NCBI GenBank assembly: GCA_037367355.1
Contig: CM074696.1
Span: 1,116,001-1,180,000, forward strand
DNA: 64,000 bases
Direction of reading: 5' to 3'
Origin: Neoscytalidium dimidiatum
Lineage: Eukaryota > Ascomycota > Dothideomycetes > Botryosphaeriales > Botryosphaeriaceae
Part shown: one piece after another, positions 11,191-20,722 of the stretch
Layout: the number at the start of each line of letters is the position of its first letter
Position numbering within the stretch: the stretch's first letter is position 1
Notes under the pieces: generated by a model
Databases searched by the model: none
What the model saw: only the letters and a program-made list of their open reading frames with translations
What the model was told of the DNA's origin: nothing
Made by a program: the position numbers and the translations under genes

Positions 11191-11472
11191 CTATATGGAT
11201 GACTTATGGATTTGCGCAATTAACTCGAGTCGTCTAAGGCTGTCCCTCAAATTTGCACCGAATTGGATAAGTATTTCCATCGATATGACGTTGCTCACAC
11301 CGGCTGCTACATATAGAGGGCTGTGCGCACCATGTGGTTGACGAAGATTGATGGAAGCTCCTACCAGGCAATCCCACGGCAGCCGCTTGAACATCATCTT
11401 CAACCGAAGATTTCGCTCTCGCATAACAAGTCGATTGCCGCCGATTTCTTCAAATTTTTCCAAGTCTAAGAA
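11191..11472 (-). pseudogene. Possible ankyrin-repeat remnant
   Basis: An open frame of about 90 codons without a convincing ATG contains one stretch close to the ankyrin consensus: HSPLYVAAGV, then MEILIQFGANL. Only a single repeat is recognisable and no splice-linked partner exons were found, so a decayed fragment is more likely than a functional gene. It could also be chance. Confidence 0.25.
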
Positions 11473-11501
11473 TCAGGGCTCGCAACTGACAAGTCAACTT
11501 G

Positions 11502-11535
11502 ACCGACTTGATTAAGTGACTTGAGTCAAGTCGGT
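11502..11535. repeat. Inverted repeat, 10-bp arms
   Basis: ACCGACTTGA (11502-11511) and TCAAGTCGGT (11526-11535) are perfect reverse complements around a 14-nt spacer. They lie within a run of CAAGT/ACTTG words. Confidence 0.7.
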
Positions 11536-12029
11536 TGCAGACAACTGGATCGACGGCTGGCTCATATAGCAGGCAGAGAAGATCCGGGAAGCTATGGGGT
11601 TACGTTGCCTGTGTTTGTTAGAAGCTGAAACGATACATGTTCCGTCAGCAAATCAGCATAACCTGTTGCGGACTGGAGCATACCCGTAACGTTACCCCGT
11701 AGGTCTTCGAAAAGGTAGAAAAGACACGTCTTATATCATGCATGAGATTTGCTGGCTGTTGTGGCAGAATCGAAGTGGGCAAGATTGAGCATCGAGATCC
11801 GTCACTCACAACAATACACTTGTCTGCAGTGCATCTCTTGGTGAGATCGCCGATGCTTCAAAATGCCACTTGTGCGACAAAGAGGCTTTGGGCTCTGAGG
11901 ATACCTACGTGTCACGGCAGCGCCTTAGCCAACTATTAAATATCACACCGCCCGGCCAATTCGGTAATCAACTTCTCTTCTTACACTCACAGTTACTATC
12001 CTACCATATTCTCCACCAGATATACGCCA

Positions 12030-12353
12030 GTGAGTTTTCCCATTTTCTTCCCAGCCTTCTCAACAATCTCGCTGACCCAAGAAAAAGTGTCGAAAAATAC
12101 ATATAATCACCCTTATACAAACAGATGGGCCGGGTCCGAGTCTTCTTCGTATGGCGGATCTTCTAGTAGACACTCTTCTACTGCAGGCTCGACAGCTTCG
12201 ACTCCAACCTCATCCAGCGGCTCAACCGCTCCGTCAACCTCATCATGGGGTGGCGGGAGGAGGTTCGCGTCTTCGGCTGATTCTATGATCCTTCCAAGAA
12301 GTCAGCAGATGCGCCGTGACGCCGCGACGCGTAGAAAAGCGAACGACAACTAG
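12030..12353 (+). CDS. Possible small Ser-rich protein gene, start unresolved
   Basis: A frame ending with TAG at 12351-12353 encodes a strongly Ser/Thr/Gly-rich segment followed by a basic tail (RRDAATRRKANDN). A good intron precedes it (12030-12124: GTGAGT donor, CGCTGACC branch site, ACAG acceptor), and the upstream sequence looks like a 5' leader. No ATG in a compatible frame could be placed, so the N-terminus is unknown. No family recognised. It may be a small real gene or a chance open frame. Confidence 0.25.
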   Translation: MSFPIFFPAFSTISLTQEKVSKNTYNHPYTNRWAGSESSSYGGSSSRHSSTAGSTASTPTSSSGSTAPSTSSWGGGRRFASSADSMILPRSQQMRRDAATRRKANDN

Positions 12354-12744
12354 GGCTTGGTGTCTCAATTCACAGCCATTGCATTATGATCCCCGAGTGG
12401 TGCAAACCTTGAATAACTCAAGCCTTAATGCTAGTATCCTTCGGCTATTGTGGTTATGCTGAATAGTATACATAGACTAGTGTTTATTTCAAACTCCGGG
12501 ATCTAACAAGCCGTCATTCCAATTGGCTATGATAAAATCCTGAATATTTCAGATACTTTGATTTGTGTCCGGATGTTAAGTGTTGTGGTTGATCAATCAC
12601 CGGAAAAATCTCGGTTGCGGATGTGGAAGCCGACGAGGGTGGGGGAGTTCGGATATTACCCCAGGTCGGCATCAAATAAGCTCCTGCCCCTCACTGATAT
12701 CCTCTCCTTCAGTCTTCGGATTCTATATCTTGTCATCCTCCACA

Positions 12745-14045
12745 ATGTCCAATATCCCCAAGTTTTCGCCTGCCACTCAGGAAAAACGACCCCCACCATT
12801 CTGCTTGGGGCCTGTGAGTACGAATTTACCACGCCGAGAAATCCGCTAGTGACCTTTCCAGCTATGGTGAAAATGATGAATTAGGATTTCTCAATCGTTT
12901 GACGGAGAACGTCGTGTTGGAGGCGGCCAAGGAGATTAGAACTGGCATCAGGTGAGTGAAGCAGGCCATTTCCTGGATCTTGGATCCGCAATATAGTCCA
13001 GTATTTTCCCCTCCAGGTACGCGAGTGGAACTTTGACTCTCCGCAGAATATCTCTCGACTGGCCGTTAGATGCTCAAGGTGATATTCCATTCTTTGGCCG
13101 ACAAGTCTTCCACAAGAACCTGTACCAAAAACCTCCTCGCATCGTCAACGACGACGTGTGGACGTTCAACACCCAAAGCAGCAGTCAATGTGAGTCTGAA
13201 ATCCTTGACTACCGGAGTGGTTAGTAAATCAAATGTAGGGGATGGGCTCCGCCATTTCGCCTACCAGAATGAGCAAAAATTCTACAACGGTGTGGCCATG
13301 GGAGATATTCACGGTGATCATGCAACGACCGTGAACGGAATTCATGGTTTGTATTCCGGAGAACTAGATGTTTGGCGCTTAATGCTAACGAAAGGTGGCC
13401 AGCATGGTCTGAAAAGGGCATCGTTGGCCGTGGCATCCTTCTGGACTGGCACAGCTGGAGACTCAAGAACAATGTAGCTTATGAGGCTTTCAAAGCCGGG
13501 TCGATACCGCTGTCACAGCTGCAAGCTGTGGCAAAAGGTCAAGGCGTTGAGATCAAGTTTGGAGACATCTTGCTAATTCGCTCTGGTACGGACGTTCATG
13601 TGCATGTTGAAGTTGACCTACGATTTGACGAAGACTAGGGTATATGGCGGCATACAACGCGATGAGCAAACCTGAACTGTCTGCGTTGTCAAAAGTGATG
13701 CCGCCTACTTTTACAGGAGTTGAGCAGAGCGAACAGATGCTGCAGTGGATCTGGGAGAACTTCTCCGCCGTAGCGGGAGACCAGCCGTCATTTGAATGCT
13801 GGCGTGAGTGTCTGTCCTAACAGCCGTGAACTCTCTCTGATCACATAGCAGCAAGTCAGAAAGACTACCTCCTGCACGAAGTCCTCCTGGCAGGGTGGGG
13901 CTGCCCAATAGGGGAGCTGTTCGATCTGGAGGCGTTGGCTGACCATTGCGCGAACGAGAAGCGATGGTCTTTCTTCTTGACGAGCAAAGTCTGCAATGTC
14001 CCTGGCGGGGTGGCCAGTCCCCCAAACATCCTCGCTATATTTTGA
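12745..14045 (+). CDS. Cyclase-family protein (PF04199, kynurenine-formamidase-like), apparent frameshift in exon 1
   Basis: Exons 12745-12813, 12862-12951, 13047-13189, 13239-13346, 13403-13585, 13639-13803 and 13849-14045 read in phase, except within exon 1. The product matches fungal putative cyclases: AWGLYGENDELGFLN near the start, then ISLDWPLDAQGDIPFFGR, SQWDGLRHFAYQN and GVEIKFGDILLIRSG, ending VASPPNILAIF. The plausible start MSNIPKFSPATQEK is in a different frame from the conserved AWGLYGEN segment. Removing one base in the homopolymers near 12782-12794 would align them. This is either a sequencing or assembly error or a recent inactivating mutation. The six introns have good GT/AG and branch signals, and the other exons are intact. 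The substrate is unknown; related enzymes hydrolyse amides or cyclic substrates. Confidence 0.75.
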
Positions 14046-14153
14046 GACTTCATCGGCTTGGAGTGGCAGTGGTTGTAACGAAATAAGCTCTGTCAGATGG
14101 CATTGTATATGTGAGTCTTGCCCTGACAATAGAGAAGAGAAGCTGTTATCAGA

Positions 14154-15551
14154 TCACCAATTTTCTCTGCGTGCACAGCTTGACTGCTCAACACTGGACT
14201 CCACAATGATGACGTTGCCTGGTATACTCTCGTCTTCTGAAGCCGTCGAGGTGTGCTCTTGCAAGCGGCTATCGCCCGTTGCCCGGTTCGTTAGATGAAT
14301 CTCATCTTCTTCCTCTACCAATTTCAAACCCCCTTCCCCGCCGAATCCGAATCTCGAGCCTCCATAGTTGGTGTCTCGCGGGCTAGCATTGTATTTCGAA
14401 TTCCCGCTATGCCTCCAGGGTGCACTTCCATGCGATGGAGTTATCCGATCAGTACTGCGACTGCGTTCGGCCGACGACAACTTCTGACGGAGCCCACGGA
14501 ACAGCGGGCGAAGGTTTGGGAGGCACGCAGAAAGGATGCCGATGGATGGTTCCACGGAGGACCAGATGAAGACTGGGCCCATCAGCCAGGTGATATCGAC
14601 AGCCTTGACAAAGATGGCGAGATAGTATATCCGGACTACACTGGCAACGCAGACACTATTAACGTTAGTAGGTATTACCTACCTGATATATGAGGACTTA
14701 CAAGCTCCCCAGCAGCATAATACCGCATACCGCTGCCTTTCTCCTTGTTGACATCTGTAGTTTCAGGATCTGCGGAATGGGAATCGCAAGAATGATTATG
14801 TCGTTTGCCATGTTAATGATCCCGAGAGCCAGGTAGAACGTATTAACGTCGATACACGTTCCCTCGGCGCCATTGAATTGATTCCAGTAATATGATATTG
14901 GCTTGCAACAATTCCCCATTGTGACCCAGATAATGATTGGATAGGCGCAAGAAAGGAATCCTCCGATGAAGAGGCAAATTTTGAATGACAGGTCGTTGCT
15001 CGTGAACACACGCCTGTAGAAGAACAGTATGGAAATCTTGATCGAGGAGACTGTTGCTGCGTAGACGAACGTATACCCGTAGAGGATCTTGAGACAAATA
15101 AGAACGAATGAATTTCGAATGCTGCTTTTAGCATACCTGCATAATCTGGATGAGGTCTGGCATACCGACTCTCCAAATATGCTTGCCAGCACCGTAATGC
15201 CCGCCTGTGTATTACCTATTAGCAAATTATTTTCCACTTTAGGATGCCCAAATCACCTGCTATGCTTAAGCCAGCTGTAGCGAACACCAAGACCTACACC
15301 ATGTAAAGTCAGTAGCCCTTTCGATTTCTATTATCTCCGACTGGAGGACGCACCAAAGACACGATGATGATATAATCGTCCGATTTCAAGCCTACATGTT
15401 GGAACTTTCTTGCTATGAGGCGTAAGACCACAGCGACTGTAGCAATCACAACCAGGATGACAACCGCTGCGTTGTCACCGGGAGTCCGATTGCCTGCTAG
15501 GTCGATACCATTGGGTGGGTCGCCGAAGGCCGCAAGAACCAGCGGATCCAT
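14154..15551 (-). CDS. Fungal rhodopsin-domain (PTH11-like) seven-transmembrane protein
   Basis: Five exons on the minus strand: 15551-15354, 15293-15257, 15204-15137, 15087-14702 and 14655-14154 (396 residues). The start is MDPLVLAAFGDPPNGIDL, the usual opening of the family; an upstream in-frame ATG at 15719 is possible but adds an atypical leader. Hydrophobic segments include AAVVILVVIATVAVVLRL, the region around ILYGYTFVYAATVSSIKISI, ICLFIGGFLSCAYPIIIWV and LGIINMANDIIILAIPI, then LLGSFVCVASVVRIYYLAIF across the last junction. FFYRRVF and the Cys residues of GNCCKPISYYW are typical. The tail is hydrophilic and Ser-rich. These are integral membrane proteins of mostly unknown ligand. The stop lies 108 bases from the convergent cyclase gene. 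Confidence 0.88.
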
Positions 15552-16298
15552 TTGCGGCTTTGTTTCGATCTGACCAGAGGGTGGGTTGTTGAAAATCGTG
15601 CGATCATTGGGGGTTGGAGAAGTATTGCTGGGGACGGCAAGCTTCTGCGTCGCATCGGCCGTTTCTTCGTGATCCCTGACCATGAGAATCTCTGGTGATA
15701 CCTGCTGCGCCGTTATCATGAAGACTAGACCGAGCACGGTGGTAGGATTCAGGGCCCGCTGTGATCCACACGTGTGCGGTGGGGATCATTACCATGAGAG
15801 GAAAGTCGCTCTCGCGGAAAGTCGTCGGGACCCAATGGTGTGGGTACATACTCTGCTACGCCCATCAGCACCTTTCGAGCATCTCAACATAGAGGACTTG
15901 AAGACCAGGTAATTCAGGAAATTTTCATTACAGTTAGCCCTTCCATCTTTTCATAGTGCATGAGAACCTTTTCCCTCCCACGGCCATATGAGCGGATGTC
16001 CAAGATTCGGACTTGTATCTGCGGCGCAGCAGCTGCGCCGCAACCAGGAGTAGTCATCTGGCGACATACAACCCAGTCGACCCACAAATAATCGTACTAT
16101 ACTCAAGGGCCATGCGTTGCATTCGCGTGTAGAACCGCCGCGGCGGAAGCGGCCTGAAGGTAGAGCATGTACTCCCCAATCCCCCGCGTCGGCGGGGACG
16201 AGAATCGTTCTATTCAATTCAACTAGCATTTAATCGCCTTTGAGCACTTTCTGATATTTCCTCCAATTCGTGATTATCAGTCTTGAAATCCTCAGATA
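15552..16298. other. Intergenic region between the rhodopsin-like gene and the acyltransferase
   Basis: Divergent promoter space with no gene seen. It contains a strong palindrome at 16020-16042 and a second GC-rich self-complementary word (CCGCCGCGGCGG) near 16136-16147. Confidence 0.5.
16020..16042. repeat. GC-rich hairpin, 10-bp arms
   Basis: TGCGGCGCAG and CTGCGCCGCA flank a CAG loop with perfect complementarity. It lies about 260 bases upstream of the acyltransferase start. Confidence 0.75.
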
Positions 16299-17696
16299 AT
16301 GGATGCCTTACAATCCGACAACATCCTTGCCCTCACGCCACTGGAGCGGATCGGTCCAAAGGGGTACCTCCGCTACGTTTTCCCCTTCCAACTTCCTAAA
16401 GAATACGACATAGAACATGCATCACGCGTGCTGAGGGATGGATATAATGCTACCAAGGCACGCCTGACTGTTCTTGCCTGCGAGGCGGTGCCGGACACGG
16501 AATGGAAGCAAGCAGGGGTGATGAAGCTGAAGAAGATGAGGGATGGTGAGGTCGAGGACATCGTCGTCAAGGACCTTCGGGGCCCTGGAAGGTTCCCGAT
16601 GGAGTATGCGGAGCTGAAAGAGAAAGGGTTCCCTGTATCTGCGTTCAAAGCAGATGTTGTGTGTCGGCGGTCGGTGTGGCCTACTGCAGGTGAGAGGCTG
16701 CCGATTTCGTTGGTGCAGGCGAACTTCATCCCAGGTGGATTGATACTGACGTGGTGCATCTTGCACATGGTTGGCGATGGGAAGACGTTCTATACGTGGA
16801 CCCAGGTGTGGGCAAGAGAGTGCCAGCGCGCGCAAGGTATCGACTTGCCGCCAGCGTATCTGCCAAAGCCCATCTTCCGTAACAGAGAGCTTCTCATGAA
16901 GAGTAGTGGCCGCAACACAGGGCGGCTTGAGGATCACCCGGAGTACACTTTGCTCCCATTCACACCGCCTGGAGCACCGCCCAAGATGATGGCGACAAAC
17001 CACCGCGGACAGGTGTTTTACTTTTCCAAGGCTTCACTGGAGGCACTGAAAGCCGATGCGTCTCCGGCAAACGCCACGCAGCCATCGATTCAGAAGTGGG
17101 TGTCGACAAATGATGCCGTGTCGGCCCTACTGTGGCGCACCGTCATGGCGGTTCAATTCCCGCTGGAAAAACTCAAGGGCGACCCCATATCGGTGTTTAA
17201 CATCGCCATCGACGGACGTTTGCGCACCAACCCACCGGTCCATGAGCGCACGCTGGGGTGTTTTCTTGAGTACGTGGCCGTCAGACTGCCGATTCGGCGC
17301 ATGCTGAAATCTCTCACTCTGGCGGATATTGCCGTCGAGATCCGGAAGGCTATCCAGAAGGCGGATAAAGAGTTCACTGATGACGTAGCCGCCCTGGTTG
17401 AGAAACTCGAGGACGTCGATCGGCTGGCACCAACGGCGTTCTTGGATGTGCCGGGTTTCAACTGCGTACAAAGCTCTTGGGTCAATTTTGCCCTGTATGA
17501 TCTGGACTGGGGGAACGCACTTGGTGGAAGAATCCAGGCGGTGCGGTCGCCGGATGTTGGGGTGCTGAACGGACTGCAGGTTGTGCTACCAGTTTTGCCA
17601 GACGGTGGATTGGAGATACTGGTGGGTGTTGAAGAGTCTTGTGTCGACAGATTGATGCATGAGCCATTGTGGACGCGTTACGCGGAGGCAAGATGA
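16299..17696 (+). CDS. BAHD-family acyltransferase (transferase family PF02458)
   Basis: Intronless, 465 residues. It carries the catalytic HxxxD motif as HMVGDG (His156, Asp160), placed as usual after a hydrophobic ILTWCIL strand, and a DFGWG-like motif as DLDWGN (about 401). Length and two-domain layout fit the BAHD fold, as in trichothecene 3-O-acetyltransferase and related fungal enzymes that move an acyl group from acyl-CoA to a hydroxyl or amine. The substrate cannot be told from sequence. The second motif is degenerate (DLDWG), which is common in fungal members. No signal peptide, so probably cytosolic. The nearest neighbours are the rhodopsin-like and cyclase genes; no polyketide synthase or peptide synthetase is in the window. 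Confidence 0.88.
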   Translation: MDALQSDNILALTPLERIGPKGYLRYVFPFQLPKEYDIEHASRVLRDGYNATKARLTVLACEAVPDTEWKQAGVMKLKKMRDGEVEDIVVKDLRGPGRFPMEYAELKEKGFPVSAFKADVVCRRSVWPTAGERLPISLVQANFIPGGLILTWCILHMVGDGKTFYTWTQVWARECQRAQGIDLPPAYLPKPIFRNRELLMKSSGRNTGRLEDHPEYTLLPFTPPGAPPKMMATNHRGQVFYFSKASLEALKADASPANATQPSIQKWVSTNDAVSALLWRTVMAVQFPLEKLKGDPISVFNIAIDGRLRTNPPVHERTLGCFLEYVAVRLPIRRMLKSLTLADIAVEIRKAIQKADKEFTDDVAALVEKLEDVDRLAPTAFLDVPGFNCVQSSWVNFALYDLDWGNALGGRIQAVRSPDVGVLNGLQVVLPVLPDGGLEILVGVEESCVDRLMHEPLWTRYAEAR

Positions 17697-19284
17697 GAAT
17701 CAACCGGCGCTTTCTTTCTCTGTACAGGAGTAGCTTTACGCAACACAAGGAATCAAAGGAAAAGGAAAAGAAACAGATTATTTGGATCATGAATTTTCTT
17801 TCAATTTCGTGCATCAATGAGGGACGTGAAGGATTTTGTGCTGCAAGGTAACGCGTAGTAAGCTGTCATTCATGAGGTCAACCCCATAAGTATCCCTTCA
17901 GGCATTTCAAGCCGTCGTCCGCGCACGAGTTCCACTAATATCTTGCAATAGTGACCTCTGGATGATTGCCACTGCTCATACGAGCTCCTTTGCAGGCCGG
18001 TTCCGGATAGGGGTTTGAAGCATTCATACGAGCAGGAGCAGGAGAACAAGCGCCCCAATCCGCGAGTGCAACTTTAGTTCTAGGCTGTTAAGTAGAAACT
18101 GTAGATCTGCGAGTGGACGATTGCGCTTGCTTAGTACGACTTGAGCGAATTCGTGCAAATCCTTCCAATCAAGCGCTTTTGCGAGCTACTCCACAACTTC
18201 ACCAATCCAATAAGGCGCCTCCATCAGAATAAGAAACGAAGAAATTCGCATAATAGATGCACACGTTGCCTATTGCTAAGGATTATGCAGCCGAGCTGGC
18301 GAAAAGGTTCCTGAACCCTATGGATTAGGAATACTACTTGGCTTAGTAATGACAAGTGCGTCAAGAAGAGATTGCAAGAACAGGAGTAGAGCCTGAAAGA
18401 GGTCTGCCTGACTGGCGGTAGAGCTCGTCTAAAAGATCAACATGATGGATCTCGGCAGGAGAGACTCATAACCTCTTCTTGCTCCGGGAACCATAACTTT
18501 CGGCCTTTGACTGATGACCATAGGTCTGATGTCTGTCTAGAAAGTGATGCCACACGGGGACACGGTACTACGTCAGCGAAGAGGATACGCGGGGTGATCT
18601 TCCGGGGGCCAGTACCCAAGGGTACATCAGAACAGTGAAGATTGCGAATTCGGTCTCCGAGCTGGGCCCTCAGTACGGGATTAAAGATCATGATATTGAA
18701 CTTGTATCAGTCATCCGTGCGGATCTCGACAGTCTCAACCGGGCGAGTTGACTGTCTAGTGGCTCCAAAAATAAGCCTTATTGGTGGTCGCGCGTCTGTT
18801 ATCCCGGAAAAGATGTAGGTCAACTCACAGATGATAGGATTTGCTTTAGCCGCACGGGACAGTGGAAATGAGTGCAACCAGTTCACGGTGCACCGCATTG
18901 CGCAAAAATATCGTTGAGGCAAGGGGCAGGGTCTGTGCGACATTGCGTTTCCTAGGTCTCTGTAAGTTTTCTGAAGTGTTAATGTTACAGAGGCCGGTGG
19001 TGTGGATCAAAGATGATGGACGGTGCCGTGGTAGCTTTAGAGAGCGGAAAGGCTGGAGATCGGCGCATGGGCGGCGCGTTGCGGAGAAAGGAGCGGTGGT
19101 CCGTGCAGAAGAAAAGGCGGCGTCACTCTGCTCAGCACTTGAATGCGCCTCCGCGTTCCTGTCACTCGCTCGCTCGCCTTCCAGACCCCGGATCCTCGCC
19201 GACAGTCCGCTGCCGCCTTGCGCCTACTTCTCGCATTGCTACAGCTTCTACCTCTTACTCTTCTTTCCGCCTCCAGTCCTCGCA
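17697..19284. other. Gene-free spacer
   Basis: About 1.6 kb without a supportable gene. The first part is probably the acyltransferase 3' UTR. The last ~250 bases, with a CT-rich leader (19160-19280), are the promoter and 5' UTR of the RRM gene. Confidence 0.5.
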
Positions 19285-20432
19285 ATGGCTCCCACCAAGA
19301 GCCAGCCCGTGTCCTTCGACGACATCATCCAGCGCGGTACGAGCCCGCCAGAGCCTCCCGCTCCGCTTCCTCCAGCTAACTCCCCCGATCCTCCCAGGCC
19401 GTAACCAGCAGAAGAGAGAGGCCCTTGCCAACGAGATCCTGGGCTCCGGCCGCAGGAAGAGCGCACCCGGTGCTGCCCAGGCCAACAACGCCAACCGCAA
19501 GGGTGCCGCTGCCGGAGGTAGTCTGGCCAGCCGCATGGGCGTGACCAAGGTCAATATGGCTCCTCCGAATTATCGTTCCATCCGCTTTAACTAAATCTGT
19601 CCTCTGCAGCGCTCGTCCTCCGCCGTTCCGAAGCCAAGCATTAACAACACCCGCTGGGGTCACGACCTTCACCATGTGAACAACCCTCGCGCATCGCGTG
19701 TCTCCAAGCTTCCTCGCACTCAATCCACTTCCCGAGTCGAACGCCCAAGCCGCTTGTACCAGGATCTCCGTCCTGACCAGCAGTCCAATGGAACATACAA
19801 TCAAACTCCGACGACCAAGGGCGCGAGTGGCATCAGCATTCGTGGCGCTGCCCAGCCTAATGGCTGGACTGTCGTCGCAAGCAACTTCGCACCGGGCACG
19901 ACTGCTGCCGACATTGAGGCTGTCATGACTCCTGTTGGCGGAGAGATGCTCGGTTGCAGGCTTACCAGTGCCCATCCGACCGTTATCGCCGAGATGCAGT
20001 TCGTCGAGAAGAGCGGCGCTGAGAACGTCATCGCCATGTTCAACAACCGCAAGGTACACAACGCTTGTTTCCTGTTGTAGAAAATTTCGCTTGCTGACAC
20101 TTTCATAGGCCGATGGTAGACTTCTCTACGTCTTCATGAAGGAGGGCGGCCCCAGCCCTATCGTGCCGGCCCAGCGTCCGGGTTATCAGTCTTCTGCCAA
20201 GGCCGTCGAGGACCGTGATGGCATGGAGGTCGATGATGAGGATGTGGACAGGAGGGAGCCAGAGAGGACCAACAGACGCGCCGAGCCGGAATACCAGGAC
20301 GGCCGATATGGCTTCCCTGACAACGCTACTCGCGACAACTACAGGCGCGATGATCGCTGGGATAACCGCAGGGCTGATGGCCGCCTGTACTCGGATAATG
20401 TCAGGCGCAACGACCGTGGCTATCGCCGCTAA
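19285..20432 (+). CDS. RRM-domain RNA-binding protein
   Basis: Exons 19285-19336, 19398-19549, 19610-20053 and 20109-20432 give 323 residues. The N-terminus (MAPTKSQPVSFDDIIQRGR) and a basic, Ala/Gly-rich segment lead to an RRM-like fold around GWTVVASNFAPGTTAADIEAVM (RNP2-like strand), then the central strand and DGRLLYVFM. The C-terminal third is acidic, then strongly Arg/Asp/Tyr-rich (RRDDRWDNRRADGR). The layout resembles Yra1/Mlo3-type mRNA-export adaptors, but I cannot assign orthology. Donor, branch and acceptor signals are good at all three introns, and the phase is consistent throughout. Nuclear RNA binding is inferred from the domain. Confidence 0.85.
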
Positions 20433-20722
20433 ACAACCGAAAGTCAAGACTTCCGGGCACGATAGCCCCCAACTTCAAATGGCAGAAGCGCAGTTTAGCG
20501 CAGAAGCATATTCACATCTGCAAAGAAGGCGTTTGCATGGAACGGCGTTCATGGTGACAGAGCGCTGGGCACGGTTGAGAGAGAAAATGACCAAAATACC
20601 CATGATTGGACTCCATTATCAAATGTTTTAGGATTAGATCCATGAGGCAACTGCGCCGGCAGTTTGAGGCCCTAGGCTGGCATTTGCCAGCGTCTGTAGG
20701 ACTACTCAAATAAAAACCATTT

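Larger units (their letters stand above)
10897..12744. other. Gene-sparse AT-richer spacer
   Basis: No confident gene. It contains a possible ankyrin-like remnant (minus, 11191-11463), an inverted repeat (11502-11535) and a possible Ser-rich small gene ending at 12353. Base composition is visibly less GC-rich than in the neighbouring housekeeping genes. Confidence 0.5.
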
